From positions 930,001 through 994,000 of the forward strand of contig NZ_CP151726.1 in assembly GCF_038443385.1 (NCBI RefSeq): DNA of 64,000 bases. Reading direction: 5' to 3'. The DNA comes from Stieleria varia. Lineage in GTDB: Bacteria > Planctomycetota > Planctomycetia > Pirellulales > Pirellulaceae. The position numbers and the translations under genes are program-made. Positions 54,549 to 61,059 of the stretch are shown here, in pieces (the stretch's first letter is position 1; each line of letters opens with the position of its first letter). Under the pieces are notes generated by a model. That model searched no databases. It worked only from the letters and a program-made list of their open reading frames with translations, and had not been told where the DNA came from.

Positions 54549-54604
54549 GTAGTGGATCTTGTTAAAGATCCTGCAGTGGCGGGATCTTTGACAAGATCCA
54601 CTAC
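54549..54604. repeat. 56 bp near-perfect palindrome
   Basis: GTAGTGGATCTTGTTAAAGA continuing TCC pairs with GGATCTTTGACAAGATCCAC continuing TAC around a ~10-base loop, with one mismatch (TTAA versus TTGA). It lies between the convergent coiled-coil and secreted-protein genes and may end transcripts from both sides. Confidence 0.75.
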
Positions 54605-54636
54605 GGCCAACCCTAACTCTTATCCGTCCCAGCCCA

Positions 54637-55137
54637 CTAGCGCAACTCGGTGAAGCGAGTCTGGGCGTGATCCAAGGGGATGAAGGTTAGCTCTCGCTCG
54701 GTTGCACTGCTCGTAGCGAATAGCGGGTTCCAAGGAATCGCATAGGCGCACACTCGACCGGATGTTTCCTCGGTGACGTAAATCACACCGTTTGCAATTC
54801 GGTCATTGCTCTTGAAACCGCGAAAATCAGCGTGTCCCACGGCCATCAGATAGGCACCTTGATGAGAGGGAAAGTCCTTGGAGACGTTGTAGCGATAGCG
54901 AATGAAGAACTGCCCATTGACCCGATTGAGAACGTAGCCAGTCATGTCGCCCGTAACGTGATCCAAGGTGACAACGGCTTCCATGCCAGAATCCAATGGA
55001 ACAGTAGCTATCGATTTCCGATCCGTCCCATGAGCGGTCATTGCATGAGCGGGCGTCGGGACACGCTCGATCAGCAGTATCAGCAGCACGGCTACGATCA
55101 ACGCCGCATGGATGCCCAGAATCATTTTCCTAGCCAT
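54637..55137 (-). CDS. Small secreted or membrane-anchored protein of unknown function
   Basis: 166 residues from the ATG at 55137, which is preceded by AGAAAGGAAA, a good ribosome-binding site; the longer open frame upstream (to 55332) is unlikely. A signal anchor (MILGIHAALIVAVLLILLI, ending AHA) is followed by a compact beta-rich domain: SGMEAVVTLDHVTGDMTGYVLN, FFIRYRYNVSKDFP, YLMAVGHADFRG, VIYVTEETSGRVCAYAIPWN. No family recognised. It lies convergent to the upstream secreted gene. Confidence 0.72.
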   Translation of the reverse strand: MARKMILGIHAALIVAVLLILLIERVPTPAHAMTAHGTDRKSIATVPLDSGMEAVVTLDHVTGDMTGYVLNRVNGQFFIRYRYNVSKDFPSHQGAYLMAVGHADFRGFKSNDRIANGVIYVTEETSGRVCAYAIPWNPLFATSSATERELTFIPLDHAQTRFTELR

Positions 55138-55279
55138 GACTTTCCTTTCTCTGTTTGAAAACAAAAGGGACTGTGTGAGTGGATAGAAGAGATGTGTTTC
55201 GTTGAACGTTGCTTCTGACCTCTTTGAGCGTTGCTTCTGAGTCATCAATGCATCCGATGAATGGATGCGCCAGCGGGTA

Positions 55280-56191
55280 TCATGTCTCGTCACTGAAAAG
55301 ATCTTCCCTTGCGGACTCGCAGATCGCGACAACGGCAGGGTGCTTCAGGCGTCGTTCCACAGAAATCGCGTAGAAACGTTCAACGACCTCCGCAATCCGT
55401 CCTATCGGCTTCAGCGAGTATTGATTGGCTACGTCGTGAGATATTGCAGTGGGGACGACAATCATTCCTTCTCCTGCTTGCCCAAACACCTTCAATACGG
55501 CGCTGTCTTCAAACTCATGAGCCACGTCTGGCGTGATGTCTTGATGGTCAAACCATTGCTCCAGCGACCGTCTCAGCAAAGTGTTCTGGGTGGGGAGCAG
55601 CATCGGTGCGCCGTCGAGTGACCTGGGAAAGTCACGCGAATATTTTTTCGCCATCGCGGCGGTCCCAAAAACGGTCACATCGCATTGCCCGAGCAAGTGA
55701 TTGAATGCTTTTACATTCAGTTCCGGTGTCAACTGTGAGTCGGCAAGCACGACATCGAGTCGATGCATTGCAAGATCGGCAAGCAGTTCCTGCATCTTGC
55801 CTTCGTAGCAGACCAGCTTCACGCGTTCTCCCATCTCAAGCACCGGCTTAAGAATTCGGTACGTTACGAGTTTGTGCAGCACGTCTGGAACACCAACCAG
55901 CAGTCGAAGCGTGTCTTTGCTGGGGCGACCACGGACGGCATCGGTGAGTTCATTTCCGATGCTGAAGATCTCATCAGCGTATCGAAAGACCATCTGCCCC
56001 ATTTCAGTGAGCACCATCGAACGTCCTCTTCGCTCGAATAGTTTGATTCCCATCGACTTTTCCAGCTTCTGAATCTGGGTGCTCAATGTCGGCTGGGAGA
56101 GGTGCAACGCTTCTGCCGCGGGAGTTATTCCACCTTCTTTTGCGACCATCCAAAAGTACATCAAATGGTGGTAGTTGAGCCAGTCGACCAT
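55280..56191 (-). CDS. nhaR: LysR-family regulator, NhaR-like
   Basis: 303 residues. The N-terminal winged helix-turn-helix reads YHHLMYFWMVAKEGGITPAAEALHLSQPTLSTQIQKLEK. The effector domain starts near 90 (TLRLLVGVPDVLHKLVTYRIL) and ends YAISVERRLKHPAVVAICE. The opening WLNYHHLMYFW is characteristic of NhaR, the sodium/pH-responsive activator of the NhaA antiporter in enterobacteria. No antiporter gene is adjacent; the divergent neighbour is an HPF-like gene with a sigma factor, so a stress regulon is possible. Confidence 0.9.
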   Translation of the reverse strand: MVDWLNYHHLMYFWMVAKEGGITPAAEALHLSQPTLSTQIQKLEKSMGIKLFERRGRSMVLTEMGQMVFRYADEIFSIGNELTDAVRGRPSKDTLRLLVGVPDVLHKLVTYRILKPVLEMGERVKLVCYEGKMQELLADLAMHRLDVVLADSQLTPELNVKAFNHLLGQCDVTVFGTAAMAKKYSRDFPRSLDGAPMLLPTQNTLLRRSLEQWFDHQDITPDVAHEFEDSAVLKVFGQAGEGMIVVPTAISHDVANQYSLKPIGRIAEVVERFYAISVERRLKHPAVVAICESAREDLFSDET

Positions 56192-56323
56192 GAATCGCCT
56201 CAGATAGCCATTATCAATGAATCGTGCGTTGAATTTCTATTTGTCTAACTGTATGCGCAGGTCGTAACGTTAGACAGTGTTTGATGTGTGGTTTTTATCA
56301 ACCGAGACCCCAGGAGCATTCGA

Positions 56324-56689
56324 GTGTCCATTTCCATCACCGATCGCGGCGGGCTTTTGAGTAACCAGTTGCGGCAACTGGCTGAACGAAGACTGTTGTT
56401 TGCGTTGTCGAGGTTCGACTCCAGGATCGTTGGAATCGACTTGGTTGTCACAGACGAGAACGGTCCACGTGGAGGGATCGACAAGGCATGCCGTCTATCG
56501 GTCTATCTGCGGCACGCGAACGACGTGGTGATTTCGGACAAAGATGCAGACATTGCAGTCTGCATCACGAGAGCAGCCGAGCGTGCCGGTCGTGCCGTTT
56601 CTCGAACGATCGAAAGATCCAGGAGCTTTGACCGCTTGCGTCCCGTGCTCGTCGAATCGAACACCGAGAGTTCAATCGCCGATGATTGA
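56324..56689 (+). CDS. Ribosome hibernation factor-like protein (HPF/RaiA, S30AE-type)
   Basis: 121 residues from a GTG at 56324 preceded by CAGGAGC; a longer GTG start at 56288 adds 12 residues. The pattern SISITDRGG, LAERRLLFALSRFDSRI, VVTDENGPRGGIDKACRLSVYLRHANDVVI, and AVCITRAAERAGRAVSRTIER fits the beta-alpha-beta-beta-beta-alpha S30AE fold that binds the 30S subunit to idle ribosomes. The long extra C-terminal domain of long HPF is absent. The next gene is a sigma factor 45 bp downstream, so it is likely co-expressed. Confidence 0.75.
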   Translation: MSISITDRGGLLSNQLRQLAERRLLFALSRFDSRIVGIDLVVTDENGPRGGIDKACRLSVYLRHANDVVISDKDADIAVCITRAAERAGRAVSRTIERSRSFDRLRPVLVESNTESSIADD

Positions 56690-56734
56690 CTCGGGCAAGG
56701 ATTCCCCTCCCTTAACACTTTGGAGATTTTCACC

Positions 56735-57658
56735 ATGTCGGTCGGAACCATGTTGAGCAGTAGCCGGAAAGATTCAGCTACACGTGGCGGCTTGCCGTTG
56801 AAGGAATCAGCGTCGGAGCCACCGGAAATTTTATTTGACGATGATTTCGGCGATTCATCCGCTGCTGAAGCATTGTCAGCGTCGCTCCCAGTGCCCAATG
56901 AATCTCAGGCCCGAGTTCCGCCACGCAACCTGCCGGCCTTTCTCAGGCATTTATGGAGGGTTCCGCTACTGACGGCAGCTCAAGAGCAACACTGCTTTCA
57001 ATTGATGAACCACGCAAAGCACGCTGCATTGAAAGCACATGAGCTGTCGCGTACGTGCATCGGCTGCGTCGAGTCCCACAACGATGAGACTCGATACAAC
57101 GAACGCGCTTTGGAGATCAGGAATTTCCTCGTTGAATCGAATCTGCGGTTGGTTGTGTCGATTGCTCGAAAGCAAGCTACGTCCGGCTCCGAGCAATTCG
57201 AAGAATTGGTTTGCATCGGCAACGCAGCTCTGATTCGAGCCGTTGAGCTGTTCGATTATCAACTCGGAAATCGATTCAGCACGTACGCATATAAAGCGAT
57301 TCAGCGAGCGATGTTCAGTGACCATCGGAGAACAATTCGTTTGAAGGAGCGTCGCCATCCGGCCGGTTCAACGGCCATTCACGAGGTGATCGAAGATGCG
57401 GGCGCGAGCGATATGGCAGAGCTAGACGCAGCCGAGACGCGTCACCAAGTGCTACGTTTGATGGAGGTCCTCGATGAGCGTGACCGAGCAATTGTGATGG
57501 CTCGTTTCGGGATGTCCGAGATCCGGGAGGGTAACTCGTTCAGTGCCATTGCAAAGGAGATCGGATTGAGCACCACCAGGACCGTGCAACTGTTTCATCG
57601 CAGCATGCAAAAAATGCGTTCATTGCTCAAGAGCAACGAAAAACAGATGGTTATCTGA
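56735..57658 (+). CDS. Sigma-70 family RNA polymerase sigma factor (RpoH/RpoS-like group)
   Basis: 307 residues from the ATG at 56735. Region 1.2/2 occupies about 70-200: LRHLWRVPLLTAAQEQHCFQLM, LVESNLRLVVSIARKQ, FEELVCIGNAALIRAVELFDYQLGNRFSTYAYKAIQRAM. Region 4 at about 230-295 has LDERDRAIVMARFGM and the helix-turn-helix FSAIAKEIGLSTTRTVQLFHRSMQKM. Region 3 is short. The first ~65 residues are variable and acidic. It may direct expression under the stress sensed via the adjacent NhaR-like protein. Confidence 0.9.
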   Translation: MSVGTMLSSSRKDSATRGGLPLKESASEPPEILFDDDFGDSSAAEALSASLPVPNESQARVPPRNLPAFLRHLWRVPLLTAAQEQHCFQLMNHAKHAALKAHELSRTCIGCVESHNDETRYNERALEIRNFLVESNLRLVVSIARKQATSGSEQFEELVCIGNAALIRAVELFDYQLGNRFSTYAYKAIQRAMFSDHRRTIRLKERRHPAGSTAIHEVIEDAGASDMAELDAAETRHQVLRLMEVLDERDRAIVMARFGMSEIREGNSFSAIAKEIGLSTTRTVQLFHRSMQKMRSLLKSNEKQMVI

Positions 57659-57757
57659 GTATCGCCGCGTCCGTGAGTGTCTCTCTCCGTGTATGCTGAC
57701 GTATCATGAGGACCACAGGGGTCTCCATGCATGGGAATGCGATGAATACTGGGGAGA

Positions 57758-60700
57758 ATGAAGATGCGATTCACCGCAGCGGGTGCCTTTCTATTGTCAG
57801 TGGCCTTTGGTTGTTCGCTGCTTGCAGATGACGCACGTCGCTGGGCCGTGCTGTCGATGGACGACCAGGCTCAGGACGTTGCCGATCTGCTGACCGCCGA
57901 GCTTTTTCAAACCGAATCGATTCAGTTGGTGGAACGTGCCGACATCGAACTCATCTTGAACGAACTGAAACTGAGCGAGTCGGGCCTTACCAGCTCAGAT
58001 CAAATGTTGCGAGTTGGTAACATGAGCCAAGCAGACGCTCTGTTGCTGCTGAGCGCTTCCCAAGAGAATGAGTCGAGTGAATCAGACTCGGAGAGTCCCA
58101 AGCTTCGTGTGCGGCTGGTCGATTCCCGTACGTCCATAAGGTTGCTGGATCGGCTTTATGTATCCTCGGGCGGCCAATTCGATATCGACCAAGTGACGCG
58201 GGACCTGCAGCAGTCGTCAAGCAAACTGTCTCTACCCGCTGACGAACTGCAATTGATCAGTCTGATGTCCATCAAGAGTGGCGAACCGGGAGACACATTG
58301 ACGGGGTTTTGTCACTCAATGACAACGCTGGTTGAGTCGGGACTTTTTCGCGTGCCCAATGTGATTGTACTGGAGCGGAGCGAACTGACGCGATTGAGAC
58401 AGGAAAGCAGAACCAGCGGTCTGGATCTGAAATTGCGAGCCTCCACTCGATTGTTGGAAATCAGCATTCGACGAGATGCTTCTCGCGAAGGAACGCGGCC
58501 ACGAATATTGGCGACGTGTCGCATTCATTCCTTTGACTCCGGTCCGGTGTCGACCTTTGAGGTGGACGTGCCGACGGACGATGCAACAGCGGTTCGTTCA
58601 GCCATCATCGAATCGGTGTTGAAGCGAATCAATAGCAGCGAAGTCGTATCGTCAACCGTGACTGCCGAACAGGAGGCCAAGGAATTTGACCGACGCAGAA
58701 GGTGGCTTGAGAAGGCATATCGGCCCAAAGAGGCTGCGGAGATGGCGGAGGCAGCTCTAGCACTCGCGCCGACACGAGACCGGATCGTGGCAGCGATCAG
58801 GAACTATTCCATTTGGCGTCATCACTACACCAATCGGAGTGAACTGCCCCCTGAAATGCCTCGCTATGACGAACTGCGATTTCAACTTCGTGAACTTGAT
58901 CAGCAGAAAGATAAAGATACTGTCAAAACGGATCTGTCGGTTGTCAACCAATTGTATTCATACGTCGGCTCCCCTATCGCTGTCGGTTCGGAGAAAGACA
59001 AGAGTATTCGCCGCGGACTGCGCGTCGAAGCTCAACGAGGTTTGGCCAATTTGCAAAAGGCCGCTGCAGACGATCCCAGGGAGATGTATCAGGTACTGCT
59101 GGACAAGTTGGCTTTGTTGTCTGTGTTGTCTGAATCAGAGCAGCAGTATGTTCAGCAATTGCCTGATGTGATCGCCGAAGTTCTACAGGCGAGGAAGGCG
59201 GCGTCCATCGAGCAGGACATGTTGAATCCTCACTACGCGCGGCTGGTCATGGTGTCGCTTTCTGCCATTCGGAAAGGACTGTCCATCGCAAGAGGACCCA
59301 TCGGTCGTGAAGATCAAAACAGCGAATGGAAAGAGAGGGGGTTTCAGCGGCTCAATTCCATCCTGCAACAGGATGAAGAGCTAGCCTTGCGAGTCGCAAA
59401 ACTCACTTTGGATCCGCTGGGTATCAACACGCGTGGTGCCAAACGTGTGGAACCAGATGAGTTGGTTATCGCAACAGATGAACTGCTTTGCATGATTCAA
59501 AGCTGGGAAGTTCCTCCACCGCCGCAGACACGAGCTTTCAATGACTTGCCAAAAGACGAGCATGTTCGGCGTGCTTGGTTTCGACGAAACAATCCTGACA
59601 CTTATCGATTTGTGGAATACCTATCGCGTGAAGCGTTGGGAAAGATCCGGACACCGGAGCAAAGAGCCGGGCTCTTGGATCGATTCCTCGTGCGTTCCGA
59701 GTTATCGGGCGACCCCGCTGAGTTGATTGCGCATCGACAAACACTCCAAAACGTCTTTGTCTTTTGCGCCCCATCAGAGAAGCTTGCGCTGGCGGAGCGT
59801 ATTTTTAATCAACTGGATCGAGCAAGCTCAGCGGATGAGATCGAGGCTCGGTCTTTTCGTCGTCAGATCACAAAAAACTTGCAGGGAAGTCAACTCTTGG
59901 AACGTGAGTCTTTCTCGCTGCGAGATGCGTCTGGTGTTTGGCAAGAATACCAGACAAAGAAGATTGTGCTGAGCGACATTCCTCCTCAGAACAATCAATT
60001 GTTGTGGCTCGACATCGATCAGAATGCGGATTCGGGACCCGGTGGTGAAATCGTGATGGGATGGTCTCGCAAGGGGAACATGTCGATTGAACGAGTCGGA
60101 TTTGGTGGTGGTCGTCCGGTGAAGTTCGGCCCGGATGTGCCGGGGACGCCGCAACCGTTTCAACCGCCGATGATTGCCTACGGCCCCGAGGCGATGTACA
60201 TCGCCACCAATTCCGCTGGCTTCACCATTCTGCGAGCCAACTCGATTGAGAGAGTGACTCAGCAGGAAGGGGCGCCGTCGGACTCCGTTCTTCGTTTAGC
60301 TTGGTACCGGGACAGACTATTCGTTGCCTTTCGCGACGCCTTTGCCGTCTACCACCCCGAAAAGAAAACGTTCGAGCTGCTTGCGTCATCGCTTTCCATT
60401 GAGCCCAAGAATGAGATCGATGGCCGCGGCAGTTTTTTCATCACGTCGCTGATCCCTGATGAGACGAATGGTTCGCTTTGGATGACCATTCAAGACAACG
60501 CGGTGCCTCGTGACCGCAATGGTTTTTGGCGTTATCAACCTAAGCAAAATCGATTTGAGAAACTGTCCGGCAGCAATGTCATGCAGGCGCACACCGACGA
60601 CAGAATTTTCCTTCGTCGATCGAGCCAGCCGATGTGGGCCGTCGTCGTCAAGGCCACCGGTCAGCTTACTGATCTGGAACACTACTACCAGGCCGATCCT

Positions 60701-60901
60701 GGTCCTTCTCTTGCCTACCATCGATTCGTGGTGGACGGCGACCGCATCATCGGCGACACAGGCAGCTTACTGACCCCGGATGGCAAGCAATCAAAACTGC
60801 CTCTCGACAAGAACTTTCGCCACCTGCTGCGTGCCAGCCAAGGAATCATCGCCGATTACGACGAGAGGGAAAAAGTGATCTGGATGCTGCAGCGCCGCTA
60901 G
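57758..60901 (+). CDS. Large secreted protein with CsgG-like N-terminal domain
   Basis: 1047 residues with a signal peptide (AAGAFLLSVAFGCSLLADD). Residues ~28-120 (WAVLSMDDQAQDVADLLTAELFQTESIQLVERADIELILNEL) have the pattern of CsgG/FlgT/LpoB-type domains, and a second such block is at about 175-300. The middle (300-720) is helical. The C-terminal ~300 residues look like a beta-propeller (GNMSIERVGFGGG, DRLFVAFRDAFAVYHPE, GSLWMTIQDNAVPRDRNGFWRY). The start ATG follows GGGGAG. An envelope role is inferred; no transporter genes flank it. Confidence 0.8.
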   Translation: MKMRFTAAGAFLLSVAFGCSLLADDARRWAVLSMDDQAQDVADLLTAELFQTESIQLVERADIELILNELKLSESGLTSSDQMLRVGNMSQADALLLLSASQENESSESDSESPKLRVRLVDSRTSIRLLDRLYVSSGGQFDIDQVTRDLQQSSSKLSLPADELQLISLMSIKSGEPGDTLTGFCHSMTTLVESGLFRVPNVIVLERSELTRLRQESRTSGLDLKLRASTRLLEISIRRDASREGTRPRILATCRIHSFDSGPVSTFEVDVPTDDATAVRSAIIESVLKRINSSEVVSSTVTAEQEAKEFDRRRRWLEKAYRPKEAAEMAEAALALAPTRDRIVAAIRNYSIWRHHYTNRSELPPEMPRYDELRFQLRELDQQKDKDTVKTDLSVVNQLYSYVGSPIAVGSEKDKSIRRGLRVEAQRGLANLQKAAADDPREMYQVLLDKLALLSVLSESEQQYVQQLPDVIAEVLQARKAASIEQDMLNPHYARLVMVSLSAIRKGLSIARGPIGREDQNSEWKERGFQRLNSILQQDEELALRVAKLTLDPLGINTRGAKRVEPDELVIATDELLCMIQSWEVPPPPQTRAFNDLPKDEHVRRAWFRRNNPDTYRFVEYLSREALGKIRTPEQRAGLLDRFLVRSELSGDPAELIAHRQTLQNVFVFCAPSEKLALAERIFNQLDRASSADEIEARSFRRQITKNLQGSQLLERESFSLRDASGVWQEYQTKKIVLSDIPPQNNQLLWLDIDQNADSGPGGEIVMGWSRKGNMSIERVGFGGGRPVKFGPDVPGTPQPFQPPMIAYGPEAMYIATNSAGFTILRANSIERVTQQEGAPSDSVLRLAWYRDRLFVAFRDAFAVYHPEKKTFELLASSLSIEPKNEIDGRGSFFITSLIPDETNGSLWMTIQDNAVPRDRNGFWRYQPKQNRFEKLSGSNVMQAHTDDRIFLRRSSQPMWAVVVKATGQLTDLEHYYQADPGPSLAYHRFVVDGDRIIGDTGSLLTPDGKQSKLPLDKNFRHLLRASQGIIADYDEREKVIWMLQRR

Positions 60902-60934
60902 CGCAGGTGCTTTCAAGTCGCTGTTTCCACGTAG

Positions 60935-60955
60935 GCGAGCCTCTCCGAGGCTCGC
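60935..60955. repeat. 9 bp stem hairpin after the CsgG-like gene
   Basis: GCGAGCCTC, tcc, GAGGCTCGC: a perfect 9 bp stem with a 3-base loop, 34 bp after the stop codon. It may be a dispersed repeat or a weak terminator; no T-run follows. Confidence 0.65.
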
Positions 60956-61059
60956 AAATCCGTCATCCCAAGAGACGTGCGACGTGTTTCCGCGATCGTT
61001 CCTGCTACAATGAGGCGGCGGAGCGAGCGTTACCGATTTGTTTTCTTGGAGCTTTTTGG

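Noticed and set aside
60980..61020. Sigma-70 promoter with TACAAT before the sulfatase gene
   Set aside because: The -10-like word is good but no -35 box at the right distance was seen.
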